A stretch of DNA of 64,000 bases from Ochotona curzoniae (Eukaryota; Chordata; Mammalia; Lagomorpha; Ochotonidae), in assembly GCF_017591425.1 (NCBI RefSeq), contig NW_024465885.1, positions 46,309,001-46,373,000 of the forward strand, written 5' to 3'. The position numbers and the translations under genes were made by a program. How positions within the stretch are numbered: the first letter of the stretch is position 1; each line of letters starts with the position of its first letter. Below the pieces are notes generated by a model, which saw only the letters and a program-made list of their open reading frames with translations, was not told the DNA's origin and searched no databases. Shown in pieces: positions 32,795 through 43,769 of the stretch.

Positions 32795-33111
32795 TTTTTT
32801 TTCTTTTAAACATTTGTTTTTATTGGAAAGGTAAATGGACAGAGAAAAGGAGAGAGGAAGCTCTTCCATCTGTTGGTTCACTTCTCAAGTGGCCACAACG
32901 GCTGGAGCTGAGCCAATCCGAAGTCAGGAGCCAGGAGCTAGGAGCTTCTTCCAGGTCTCCTACATGAGTGCAGGGTCCCAAGGTTTTGGGCTGTCCTCTG
33001 TTGCTTTCCCAGGCCACAAGCAGGGAGCTGGATGGGAAGTGGAGTAGCTGGGACAGGATCCCGGTGGATGTTAAGGTGAGTACTTAGCCATTAGGCTATC
33101 ACACAGGGCCT
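32795..33111 (-). mobile_element. Full-length lagomorph SINE
   Basis: A complete copy with a likely short target duplication, TATGCAT (32788-32794 and 33112-33118). Confidence 0.93.
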
Positions 33112-33118
33112 TATGCAT

Positions 33119-33711
33119 GCATGTTCTGGACAACTCTTAACTTACAAGGCAGTGAAGCCCAAATGACTCAGAAGAAATGCCTTTTTCATCAGCATGTGGC
33201 TTTTTCCCCTGTGTTTTGCATCTTACATTCCGTCCTGGTGTTGGTGATATTGTCCTGTGGCCCCTTTCCTCTTGTCTGTGCCTCAGCATCTTTGGACTGA
33301 CACCAGCTGTAGGTGTCTTCTCTTGGACCAGGCCAGCTGCCTGTGGGCTGCACCCAAGAACGATTCTTCACATGATTTCCCGAGCCTCTGGCAGTCTCCA
33401 TGACAACAGGGGGGACTTGATTCCTTCTAAGTGGGAGGGGTTTCCCAAACAAGCTTCCTGGATTCCAGTTATAATTTGGAGAAAATGAGCTGAGAGACTA
33501 AAAGGGCTTATGAAAGAGAAGAAAAGAATCTGCAAGAGCATCAGGACTTTGGGGAAAAAAATGGCTCACCGGGTCACACACACACACACAAAATTAACAG
33601 GAAAACAATGGAAAACAGAATACAAAAGGAAAACAACACAAGTTTTCCACAGTTACCAAGCTTATCCGAGGTGGTTTACCATGGGCAACGTCAAGGTTGT
33701 GATGTGACTAT
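33119..33711. other. Unassigned intergenic sequence
   Basis: Contains a short (CA)n at about 33575-33590. No gene or repeat recognised. Confidence 0.4.
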
Positions 33712-34002
33712 CTTTTTTTCTCCCAAGATTTATTTGTTTGTTTGAAACGCAGAGCAACCAAGAGGGAGATCTTGCATCCACTGATTGACTTCGCAAATGC
33801 CTGCCACAGCTGGAGCTGAGCCAAACCAAAGTCAGGAACCAGGAACTCGAGCTGAGTCTCCCACATGGCTGGCTGGGACACAGACACTGCCTATCCAGGC
33901 ACATGAGCAGAAGCAGAGCAGTGTGGACTCAAACCCAGGTTCCTCTATGGGTTGCCAGCACGGCAGGTGCAAGCTTAGCCTGCTGCGTGCCGCCACTCGC
34001 CC
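33712..34002 (-). mobile_element. Lagomorph SINE, diverged
   Basis: ATTTATTTGTTTGTTTGAAA, CACAGCTGGAGCTGAGCC and TGCCAGCACGGCAGGTGC identify it. Confidence 0.85.
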
Positions 34003-34899
34003 CATTAGGTTGTCTTCTGCACACATCACCTGCTGTCTCCAGATGTGGCCGTAAGGGACAACACTGACTTATCTCATGGAAGCAGTCAAGTCCAGCAACG
34101 CTCAAGGTTCGGTTTATTGGAGGAGGCCTGCTATGGCCCTTGTTGTCACAAGCCACCAAGTTCATTGTTGCCGTCTCTGACGATGGACTGCTTTACTGCT
34201 TCCTTCAGTCCATTTCTGCATCGCCAGTGAAATCCGACCTGCTCCAACCTCCATCTCGGAACATGGCTGCTGAGACGCTAATGGCTCTGCTGGCTCAGAA
34301 AAAGTTTGATGGCTTTCAGCGTACTTCCTGAAACTCACTGTCCTTGGGCCTGCCGAGTCCTGCTGGCGACAGACAGGCACTGCCAAGCTGTGCTGGACAA
34401 CACCACAGACAGGAAACGCATCTGACACCAGACAGTCTCTGTCTTGTACTTTGTTTCTGCTCTCATGTTTCACCTCTAACCAACCTCACCTGGACACATT
34501 TGGAGACACTGAATCTACTTGCAGGACCACACACGTTTCCAGTGCGAAGTGTTGAGCAACACCCATGCCTACCTGCCCTCCCTTCCTGCTTCACTCGGTT
34601 TGAACTGTAGCAGCCACAGGTGACTTTGCCCTTCTGGCTTCTGTGGACTGTCCCAGCCTTCTCCCCTGAAAGGCAGGGCCAGCCAGACCAGCTCAGAGCT
34701 CTTACTTGAGCCGCCACATCCCATCCCCCTCGATCCAAGCAGTGGAGACTGGGCCATAGCCGGGGGCACATTCCTTATACTTCTGGGTTTACAAGATGCT
34801 ACAAGATGCTGTAAAATGAATTTTCCTGTTCCTTGAGCTTGGCCAAATTGGGTGGCCATTGCTGCAGTCAGAAGGAGCCTGACAAATAAATGTGCATCA
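34003..34899. other. Unassigned intergenic sequence
   Basis: No gene or clear repeat recognised. A short direct repeat, TACAAGATGCT, occurs at about 34790-34810. Confidence 0.4.
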
Positions 34900-34912
34900 G
34901 AATGCTTAGTGG

Positions 34913-35068
34913 GAGGCCCAGAAGAAGCTCCTGACTCCTGACTTTGGATTGGCTCAACTCTGGCCATTGCAGCTATTTGGGGAGTGAACCAGTGAAGGCA
35001 TTTTCTGTCCCCACTGTAAAGCTGCCTTTCAAATAGAAAATAATAATAAATTTTTTAAAAAGCCAAAA
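34913..35068 (+). mobile_element. 5'-truncated lagomorph SINE with clean target-site duplication
   Basis: Only the right half is present, starting GAGGCCCAGAAGAAGCTCC. It is flanked by AATGCTTAGTGG at 34901-34912 and 35069-35080, so truncation happened at insertion. Confidence 0.93.
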
Positions 35069-35174
35069 AATGCTTAGTGGCATGCTATAGAGGAGGAAAA
35101 AAATTATCATTGGGCTTAGAATAAAAAGGAAAGTAAAATCATGACTGGAGAACCCGTGGCGTGCTAGGCCATAG

Positions 35175-35310
35175 GTCATGTTTCATATAACTGTCCCAAC
35201 AGGCCTTTACGGTGAATGTCATCTATCAGATGAAGAAATAAAGGCTTGGAGAGGTTCATTATTGTTGCCAGAGACCATACAGCTACGCGTCAAGAGCCAA
35301 GACTGCCTCG
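35175..35310 (-). mobile_element. MIR-like ancient repeat
   Basis: CTGTCCCAACAGGCCTTTAC, ATCAGATGAAGAAATAAAGG and AGAGACCATACAGCTACG follow the complement of the MIR core. Confidence 0.65.
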
Positions 35311-36959
35311 CCAAGAGGCTCCTTGGTACTGAGCGCCACGCATGGCCTGCTTCCCTGAGGCCTCTGCAAACCGTGCCCGCATCAGGGGCCGGTGATACAG
35401 TTGGCCTCTGTGACTTGCAAAGTATGTGGCTCTCAGATTCCCCATGATCCTGTGCTATTTCCCCATAGCAGGTTGGGATGCAGCACGTTTCAATGGATGC
35501 TGCCACGCCGCTGCGTGCTTTGCCAAGCATCAGATGGAGGCAGCGGCCGCATCCACAGCAGCTTTTCTGCAGTCCGTCTTCCTGTAGGTTGCCGCTTTGG
35601 TGTTGAACTCACACCCGACACCAGCCCAGGGTCTTCCCTTCAACTACTGAACCGCAACCAGCCCTGTGCCAGAGGGACTCTCTGAGTGCTGAAGTCACCT
35701 GGAGATGGAACAGGAGATACAGATGGGTGTGACAAAGGCTCCCTTGTTAGCAAAGTGGGCACAAGGTCAGGTGCAAGGCTGGGTGGAGTGCGAGCAGGTT
35801 GAATGGGCTGAGAGTCGTCACCACGTTCCATGCTTTACATCTCAGCCTGTCTCCCCAGCCAGCCTGCAATGGGTGGCTGGATCCCGAGCCAGCACAAGAA
35901 GGGTGAAGGATTGAAGCTCTGATTTAATTGGGCATGGTCTCATTCATTGGATTTTTACCCAGAGAAGCTGTTCTCTTTACCTGTCTTCAACAGAGAAACA
36001 CAGACAGCCGGGTGGACTTCTTTAAAAGTGTGGCATGACAACCCGACCCAAGAAAACAGGAATCTTTTATGAATATGTAAATGTTAATTTGTGCATTGAC
36101 TGTCAACCCCGATTATAAATTGAGCTGTTCTTTGAACAATTTACAATACTTGAGCCTGACATACTAATGTACAGTTTAAAAACACAAATGTCTCAGGACA
36201 GATTTATACATGGTAGCTTGGACAGACTGTGCGCTCTCTTCAATAAGAGCAGTCTAAAAAAACAGCAGCTCTTTCATCTCTGTGCCGTGCAGGAAGTGCG
36301 GCAAGGACTTGAGATGAAAAGCACCTGCTTGCCAACTGTCCTGCCAAAACAGAACTTATCATAGCTTCAGTAAAGAGTCAATTGCCATGACATTTATTTT
36401 ATGTCCCTGCTAAATGTGGCTCAGTCCTTTAGTCCTCCTCTGCTTCCATCCGAAGATCCTTGCTAAAATCTGGCCATTCGAGACCTTGAGTGTAGGCCAC
36501 TTGGCTTAATGCCGGATGCCTACGGAATTAGTCAGTAGAGTGGCAAGGCCAGAAATCCACAACTTAAACGTTTAGGGACGGCCTCCACCCTCCAAGCTCT
36601 TTCAGGCACCCAACAAAACCTGAAAACCCCCCCAGGAACCCTCAGGGGTTAAAAGGGAAGGGCCCACATTTACAAACCTTAGTCAACAGGTGGCACTGTT
36701 TGGGTTGGCTGCGAGTGCGCGCTGGGCCAAAGCTCAGGTGAGCACAGCTGGACTCTTAAGGCCTCCAGGAGCGCCTGACAGGCCAGGGAGGACAGGGAAT
36801 GGGATCTGCATGGAAGCGTCAGCTCACCAGTCGCAGAAGTCGGCCCTCAGCCGCCGCTCCCATCGCGGGCTCGTGCCTGGAAACAGTGACCCCACCCAAG
36901 ATCCCCGAACGAGCGCCCCCAAACCTTGGGCGCCCCGAGGGTGGAAAGCAGGGTTTGGG
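35311..36959. other. Unassigned, SINE-free sequence upstream of DOP1B
   Basis: No repeat or gene recognised. CpG content rises from about 36700. The AT-rich part at 36050-36140 could hold a conserved non-coding element, but this cannot be judged without alignment. Confidence 0.4.
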
Positions 36960-37369
36960 TGCGGTCCCGATGGAAATAAAGGCCGGCGTGAGCCAGGTGC
37001 CACGCGCCTTTCGTGGATGCCACGGTTCTATTGTCTGTAACTCGAGGCGCTCCCAGGGTCCAAGCGCGAGTGGAGGACCTTGGCCCAGTACTGGATGTGT
37101 CAGTGGGAGTCCCAGAGGATGCTATTCCCGTCCACCCGGCCTTTCAAGCACAAGCCCAGCCACGGCGGGGGAGCTGAGGATGACTAACGCTCCTGAGTTG
37201 GCGTTGGCCGGAGGAGCCAGGACCGGATTCTGCGCGCACAGCGCTTCCCGGCCACGCACCTTGCGCGGAGCAGGAGCAGGATGCAGCCCTCGGCCCCACC
37301 CTGGACCCCGCCCCCGAGTGGCGTCAGCCTGACGCCTTGAGTTCCGCCCTCCGGGCACCTTCCGTTCAC

Positions 37370-37655
37370 CTCCCGGCCCCGCCTCGCTCACCAAAGCCCC
37401 GCCCCCACGCATTGACGACCCGCCCCGAGCCCAGAGGCCCCACCCCCGCACGGAACTGCCGCTTCCCGTCTCGTTTCAACTCACCGAGGCCCCGCCTTCC
37501 TCCCCGCCCCACGCGCCGAGGCCCTGCCTCCCGCCCCGCCCACGCGCCGAGGCCCCGCCCCGCCCCGCCCCACGCGCAGAGGCCCCGCCCCGCCCCGCCC
37601 CCACGCGCCGAGGCCCCGCCCTACGCGCCGAGGCCCCGCCCCTCCCGGAGCCGCG
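37370..37655 (+). repeat. Imperfect tandem GC-box array in the DOP1B promoter
   Basis: Blocks of GAGGCCCCGCCC alternate with CCCCACGCGCC, giving roughly 30-38 bp imperfect units. At least eight CCCGCCC-type GC boxes, candidate Sp1/KLF sites, fall in under 300 bp just upstream of exon 1. The array is C-rich on the + strand and G-rich on the minus strand. Confidence 0.75.
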
Positions 37656-37659
37656 GCCG

Positions 37660-37796
37660 CTGGCGCTCGGGCGCGGCGTTCCCCAGGCGGTCCCCGACTC
37701 CCGGCCGCGCCGCAAGCGCCGGGCCCTCGGTGTCTCCCGCAGCCGGGCAGGGGCCCCCGCGCCCGCCGAGAGAGGCCGCCATCACCAGCGCCGCGG
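37660..37796 (+). other. DOP1B: DOP1B non-coding exon 1 (5' limit approximate)
   Basis: The 3' limit is set by a consensus donor, CGCGG|GTAAGTCG, at 37797. The 5' limit is a guess, because CpG-island promoters have dispersed start sites. There is no credible start codon for a conserved protein here, which fits translation starting in exon 2. Confidence 0.55.
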
Positions 37797-38260
37797 GTAA
37801 GTCGTGTCGGCGTCCTGCCTCGGCCGCCGGAGCCGACCGAGCCGAGCCGGGCCGGGGCGTCCCTGTCCTGCCCGCGAGCGGGTGAGGGGAGCAGGTGGCG
37901 GTGGGCCCTGGCTGGCCGCGCGCGGCTGCAGTGCGGGGACGGCCCCTCCAGGCCGCGCGCGAGCCGGGGGCGCAGACCACCGCCCTCCCTGCCCGGGGGA
38001 CAGCGCCCCGGCCGGGGAGGAGGATGTGCGGCGCCGCCTCGCTGTCCGGCAGGTGGAGGTCAGCAGGATCGGGCGCGCCCTGCCCTTCCCTCGGCCGCTC
38101 GGCCTTTGTTCCCGGTGGGGAACCGGAGGAGGCGGCAGGGACCGTGAAGGATGGAGGGCTTTCCTGTGAGGGAAGACCCCCACACACATCCCCGGGTCCC
38201 AGGTGGGTTCCCCCACCCGGGGCGAGCGACCCGCAGGTGCTGCCCGCACCCCCAGGAGGC

Positions 38261-39904
38261 CTACGTAGGATTTTTCTTTCCTTATTGTTTTTTTTTTTTT
38301 TTTGTAATTTGACGAACACTGATAAGGCTGACCCCAGGCCCATGAAGTCTGCAGACTCAGGGTCATTACCCCTTGGTAAAATGTTCCCGCTCACGGGAGA
38401 GTGGCCGCTGGCATCTCGGCCTCCCTGACGTCAGCATGTTTACAGTTCATTTCGTTACCTGGCAGGGTTTTTTTTTTTTTTTAAGCTTATTTTTACTAAG
38501 AAATGAAGAATACCTAAGGTGAGAGACTTGCTGGCTGGCATTTTTTGTTTCCGTTTGGAAGTAGGCATATCCATTCCGATTCGCTTACTTGTAGGACCAC
38601 GTGTTTTTAATCTAATTGTGGGCTGTGTAACCATCAGTTTCCCTGGCACACTGCAGCCCTCAGAATCGAGGTATCCAGGTTACATTGCAAGATCAATGGG
38701 GCCAAAGGTCTGTAAGGGTGGAACCACTCATTTTACCCCTGGCACAGCACAGTGGACGGCTGATTCTGCCCACTGGGTGAGCAGGCCCGTTTTGTATAAC
38801 CTCATGTTGGGGTGGATGACTGCCCCCGCTTTCTGGCACCGGCCTGTTGTATGTTGCCAAGTGCGTGTGTAAAGGACAGATGTAGCAAGCTTGGGGCAGC
38901 ATCTTAACATCAGGTGCCCTGTAGAGGTGCTTGTTTGAACCATGGTTTCCAGAACTTCTCACCTGTGCTCTTGGTTACATAAACAGCACTTTCTTCGTCA
39001 GACTGGCCGTGCTGCTGGGCTGCCCTAGTGCCCTGCCCTCCCCTGGCTGATGTGGCCCCAGGCTCCAGCACCCTTTCCCCACCTCCTAAACACACACCTT
39101 ATCTCTGGCTGAGTTGGCTCTCTTCCTGGTGGCTGGAGCTGCCCACACCTGTGGCCCTTGAGGGCTCCTCTGTCTTCCTGCCGGTGTCACGGCTTGCAGC
39201 CCTCCCTTGGCACTTTGTATGCCACATGGCGTGTAAATTATGTGTGTGGCTGTCTGCGTTCACTGGGTGATGGACTGGCAGTAGGAACCCGCTCCGCAGT
39301 GCCTAGACGTTTCACAGAGCGGAGACTGCGTGGAACGCGTCACAAGTGCTGAGCTGCCGACCTGTGAATTTCCTGGAAGAACAAAAGCGAGGGCTGATCT
39401 AAATGTACCAACTGCTCCGTCTCCACTTGGCAAAATACACTCGCCTTCTCTCTGCTTGCCATCCTTTCTGTCCTTGTAGTTTGACGAAGCAGAGAGGCCG
39501 TTCTTTCTGGTGAAGGGACAGGCCTTTGCGGAAGGAGGAGGCAGCCCTGATTGGGGGCAGTGTGTGCGTCGCACAGGGTGTTCTGCAGAGAGGCACAGCC
39601 CGGGAGCGTCCTGGGAAGGCAGTGGAGCCCTGCGAGGGAGGGGGAGACTGACTTGATAGCAGGTTCCCTGAGGACAGCTTTGAGTGTGGCGGTGCCGAGC
39701 CTTTAGATATGTTTCGCGAGGATTCCTGGGGCTCTGTGAGAACGCCTTGGTGATAGAGAGTGACGGAGTTAGGGCAGGTGGTTTTGAGTCACCAGGTGTT
39801 TGGGAGCGCATAAGGAGTGCACTGGATATACAGGTAGTGACAAGATGGAAGAGTCTAGAGCAAAGGGGCCTGCTGGACAGGTAGAATCAGGGGTGTAGGT
39901 TTGA
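38261..39904. other. DOP1B intron 1, SINE-free 5' part
   Basis: T runs at about 38288-38302 and 38468-38482. No exon, and no SINE until 39905. Confidence 0.4.
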
Positions 39905-40112
39905 GGCGGTTTATTCATTGCAGAGGCAGAAAGAACTCCATGCAGGGTCCCTGCCCACATGCCCCCAACTCCTGGGGCTAGGCCCGGTTGCAGCTGGGAG
40001 CTGGTGACGCAGCCTGGGTCTCATGGGGGGTAGGAGCTTGAGCCATTGCCTGTTGCTGCTGCTGGTCCTGCAGGATGCGATGAACTGGCACCTGAACTGG
40101 GCTTGTCCCCGT
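39905..40112 (-). mobile_element. Highly diverged SINE in DOP1B intron 1
   Basis: TTATTCATTGCAGAGGCAG and GATGAACTGGCACCTGAACT retain the SINE order weakly. Confidence 0.4.
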
Positions 40113-40127
40113 TTAGCCTATTTTATA

Positions 40128-40384
40128 TGTTTTTAAAGGGTTGTGTGTTTATTTGAAAGGCCAAGAGACAGATCTTCCACTGGTTCACGCCCTAAAATAT
40201 CATAGTTTCTTCTGGGTCCTGTGGAAGTGACAGGAACCCAAATGGACTACTCCATCGACTACTCCATTCCCAGGGCAATTAGCAGGTAGCTGGATTAGAA
40301 GCAGTGCAGCCAGGACTAACACCGGCGCTCCAGTATGAGCTGCCAGCATTTCAGCAGCTTCACCTGCTACACCAAGACGCTAAC
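40128..40384 (-). mobile_element. Lagomorph SINE, diverged
   Basis: GTGTGTTTATTTGAAAGGCC, TTAGCAGGTAGCTGGATTAG and CCTGCTACACCAAGACGC mark the element. It contains a small CATCGACTACTC duplication. Confidence 0.82.
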
Positions 40385-40835
40385 AACCCCCACACACTCC
40401 CACCAGCTTTGTCTTTCTTGAACAGCTTGATTCAATTATGCTTTTACAATCTATAAAATCCATGCAAGCACATGTGTAATTCAGTTGTTTTTTAGTAGAG
40501 CTGTACCACCATCTCATAATCCAGTCCCAACACATCTGCAGAACTTCAGAAGGGGCGCTGTGCCGCACGTCAGTCCCTCTCTGTTTCACCCCCTGGGCGA
40601 CCACCAGCCTGCTCACCACAGCTGGACATACGTCCTCTGAGCTGTCATAGAAGTGGAGAATACACATGTAGGTTGTGAGGGCATTGCTTCCCAGGGTCAC
40701 TTGTGTTGCAGCTTGCACGGTCAGGCCCTGTTCCCTTCCATCCCCATGTCGTGGCATGTGTCAGCACCCTTCTTCATCCATGTTGTGGCATGTCAGACTT
40801 TCTGCTGTCATGGACGTGGCGCGTGAGCCCTCTGC
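40385..40835 (-). mobile_element. Old LINE-1 3' UTR
   Basis: AGCACATGTGTAATTCAGTT, TAGAGCTGTACCACCATCTC and CATCCATGTTGTGGCATGTC match the complement of ancient L1M 3' UTRs in order. Confidence 0.7.
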
Positions 40836-41352
40836 TGCTCTGTGTGACCTTGCTCCTCGTAGGGAACAGCACTGCTGTCTGGTACCTCTCCCTTCTGTCC
40901 TCGCCTCCTCTAGCGTTTTCTGCTTCATCCACCTGATTTTTCTTGTGGACTATCCACTGGCCGTAGAGGGTTGGATTGCTGACCAGACCCCGGGGTCTAG
41001 GGCTTCTCCTTGGGCTGTGTGAGTATCCTTCAGTAGAGGGCCCTATTGCAGTTGGGGCTACCCGTGGGCAGTAACGTGATGTCCAGTTCCTGGTGAGATT
41101 CATCTTGATGACTAGTGGAACTCAGCATTCCTGCCTGTCTGCCCCCCTGCACCTGTCCCTTGGACCCCATTAGGTTGGACCTACTTTTTGTGTGCTGTGG
41201 TGCCTGTCTCAGAAGCCTTGCTGTAATTGAATAGACCAGTAAGCGAGCCTTCAACACCGTAGCGTTTGTGGACAGGAATCTTGTGTAGCTGTGGGTTAGG
41301 GGTCATCTGTGTCCTGACAAGTGGCCTGATTTATTGTTTGATTTGCTTCTAG
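40836..41352. other. End of DOP1B intron 1
   Basis: No repeat recognised with confidence. The polypyrimidine tract before exon 2 is at about 41330-41350. Confidence 0.4.
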
Positions 41353-41372
41353 AGCCCGTCTTCACTGTAAGA

Positions 41373-41378
41373 ATGTAA
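41373..41378 (+). promoter_or_regulatory. Start-stop upstream ORF (ATGTAA) before DOP1B
   Basis: An ATG followed directly by TAA sits in the 5' UTR of exon 2, with one base between its stop and the main DOP1B ATG at 41380. Minimal start-stop uORFs can hold ribosomes at the initiation site and lower downstream translation; that role here is inference. Confidence 0.6.
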
Positions 41379-41379
41379 G

Positions 41380-41517
41380 ATGGATCCAGAAGAGCAGGAG
41401 CTGTTGAGCGATTACCGATACAGAAATTACGCGTCGGTGATTGAAAAGGCTCTGAGGAATTTTGAGTCCTCGAGTGAATGGGCCGATCTCATATCTTCCC
41501 TTGGCAAGCTCAACAAG
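41380..41517 (+). CDS. DOP1B: DOP1B coding part of exon 2 (residues 1-46)
   Basis: The frame starts [20 protein letters not shown] and ends SSLGKLNK at residue 46, followed by the donor AAG|GTATGT. This matches the conserved Dopey N-terminus ([19 protein letters not shown] in DOP1B, with a close relative in DOP1A). The exon begins at 41353 after TTTGCTTCT-AG, leaving 27 nt of 5' UTR in this exon. The start ATG has A at -3 and G at +4, a strong Kozak context. The exon ends in phase 0. The rest of the roughly 2300-residue protein is outside the window. Confidence 0.93.
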
Positions 41518-41805
41518 GTATGTGGGGCAAGACTGTAGCTTAGACGTGGGGACATAATTGTCATTTTTTCAAGGAGTTCATGATAGCTATTACAATTAGA
41601 AAAGGCACAAAAGACAAACCACCCATGATGCTGTCGCACAGCTTCCTGTTAGTAACCTGTTGGTCTGTACAACTCCACCCAGCATCTTCTGAGCACAGGA
41701 TTATACGCCATGGTGAAATATGTGAATATATCAGTTTGTGAAAAAATGGAATTAAAAGGTTTGTTTTTATGCAAAAAAATTTAACTCTTTGCATACTTTC
41801 CTTTT

Positions 41806-42088
41806 CAATTTGTATTTATTCATTTAAGTGATAGTCAGGCAGAGAGCTGTCCTCTGCTGCTCGGCTTCCCGGTTGCCCACACAGCCAGGGCTGGGCTGGG
41901 AGCAAAGAGGCTGCAGCTCTGTTGGGGTCTCCCATGTCATGCAGGAGCTGATCAGCCATGACTGCTGCCTCCCAGGGCCTACACCAGCAGGAAGCTGGGG
42001 CTCGAAACCAGAATCAAGAGTCAGACCCAGGGACAGCAATGTGAGCCATGGGCTTCCTAACCGCTGAGCTAATTCCCTGCTCCCTTAG
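41806..42088 (-). mobile_element. Lagomorph SINE, older subtype
   Basis: TTTATTCATTTAAGTGATAG, GCAGGAAGCTGGGGCTCG and CTAACCGCTGAGCTAATTCC fit an old relative of the C repeat. Confidence 0.7.
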
Positions 42089-42117
42089 CGTGTGTGTGCG
42101 TTTCTCCTTCCTTCCAT

Positions 42118-42532
42118 TCTAAAGATTTATTTACCTGTTTGTTTTTTGTTTTTATTGCAAAGTCAGATTACAGAGAGGAGGAGAGACAGAGGCAAAGATC
42201 TTCCATCCGCTGGTTCACTCCCCAAGTGGCTGCAATGGCCAGAGCTGAACTCCAGGAACCAGGAGCCTCCTCCTGGTCTCCCGTGCAGGTGCAGGGTCCC
42301 AAGGCTTTGGGCCATCCTCTGTGGCTGAACTCCAGGAACCAGGAGCCTCCTCCTGGTCTCTCATGCAGGTGCAGGGTCCCAAGGCTTTGGGCTATCCTCT
42401 GCTGCTTTCCCAGGCTAGAAACAGGGATCTGGATGGGAAGTTGGAGCAGCCGGGACAGGAACCAGCACCCATATGGAATCCTAGTACATGCAAGGCCAGG
42501 ACGTTAGCCACAAAACCATCGTGCCGAGCCTC
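42118..42532 (-). mobile_element. Lagomorph SINE with internal 80-bp tandem duplication
   Basis: The copy is about 415 bp instead of about 330 because 42244-42323 is repeated at 42324-42403 with few differences. Both repeats start GCTGAACTCCAGGAACCAGG. Confidence 0.93.
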
Positions 42533-42614
42533 TTAGTGTTTTCATAGTACGTGTCTTCTATCAAGTTCTTAAAGATCCCTTACGTGCATGGGTTTCAAAC
42601 ATTTTTGTATCACA

Positions 42615-42902
42615 GGCCAGCGTTGTGGTACAGCAAGGTAAGCCACCACCCAGACTGCTAGGGTCCTGTATCAGAATACTGGTTCAATGCTTGACTGTTC
42701 CACTTCAATCTTGTGTCTTTTGATGCACCTAGGAAGGTAACAGAATATGAGCCAAAGCACTTGGGTTCCTGCCACCATGTTGGAAACTTGGCTGGAGTGT
42801 TCCCGTGGCCATCTAGGGAGTGAGCTCGTGGTTGGAAGATCTCTCTCTGGTTTTCTGTTCCTCCCTGTATCTGGCACTTTTGTCTTTCAAATAAATAGAA
42901 TA
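42615..42902 (+). mobile_element. Lagomorph SINE, diverged
   Basis: GGCCAGCGTTGTGGTACAGC, CAAAGCACTTGGGTTCCTGC and a TTCAAATAAATAGAATA tail identify it. Confidence 0.85.
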
Positions 42903-43769
42903 TATTACAATTTTATAGCAAAATAAACATTTTAATTCCACTTTGTATACTTGAACAGTATTGATGTCTAGACAACAAAAATTTTAAATGGTTAGGTTAG
43001 TTATTCAAAGATTTTCTTTATATACTGTGTTTCTTTGCTTTGTGTTTCTTCCTGAGTTTTTTCAATCTTTTATTGCTGACTGGTAACTCCAAGAAGAACA
43101 AAGGATGAATAAATACCGGAATCTTCCCAGAACTTGTGTGTACACATTCAAGTGTTGTGTGTGTTTAGATGAGAGAAATCGGGTAAGGTCAGACCAAAAG
43201 CGGTCAGCTGTGGGCTCCATCTTGCACTCGGTCTGCCCTCTGGCTGTGTGGCCTGTTGTGTTTTCCCGCCCGGCCAGAGGAGGGTGCCGCCGTTAACAGC
43301 TTGCCACCCTGGTGTCAGCCAGGGTGTATCTGGCCTTCCAGAGGCTCTGCTTGGTTCCATGGCTGTGTGGCTGAGCTGGACTCTGCGGGTCTCAGTACCC
43401 CAGTGCAGGTACAAACCTCCCTCCACTTATGCCATGCAGGGAACAGGGGTGAGTGAGGGCAGCAGGCAGGCGGACTCCATGCGTGGCTCCGGGCAGCCGA
43501 CCAGCCCTGGCAGGTGGTGGTGGCTACAGCTCCTGGCCAGGAGGGCTTGATGATGACATGTGAATGTCATGACTGGCTGCTGGCTGGGGTGGACAGCTGT
43601 GTGGCCCAGCCTTCCCTGGCTCTCTGGAAAGCAGGCTATCTTCTAGGCAGAGGGAATATGCGACTGGAAGGGTTGGAGGCGTGCCCACGCGCCAGGTGTC
43701 TCGTCTCTGGCAGTCAGCTTGCCTGGGGTCTCGAGAGTCTTCATGATTCCTGTCTTCTTCCTTCCTAGG
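42903..43769. other. Unassigned DOP1B intron 2 sequence
   Basis: GC-rich after 43200. No exon or repeat recognised. Confidence 0.4.

Larger units (their letters stand above)
36960..38260 (+). promoter_or_regulatory. DOP1B: DOP1B CpG-island promoter
   Basis: CpG density is very high through about 38250, and the island is SINE-free. It has no TATA box near exon 1 and carries many GC boxes (CCCCGCCC). Unmethylated CpG-island promoters of this sort usually drive broad expression. Confidence 0.8.

Noticed and set aside
37621..38394. 257-codon minus-strand open frame at the DOP1B promoter
   Set aside because: It lies wholly in a CpG island with Arg/Ala/Pro/Gly-rich low-complexity translation and no conserved domain.
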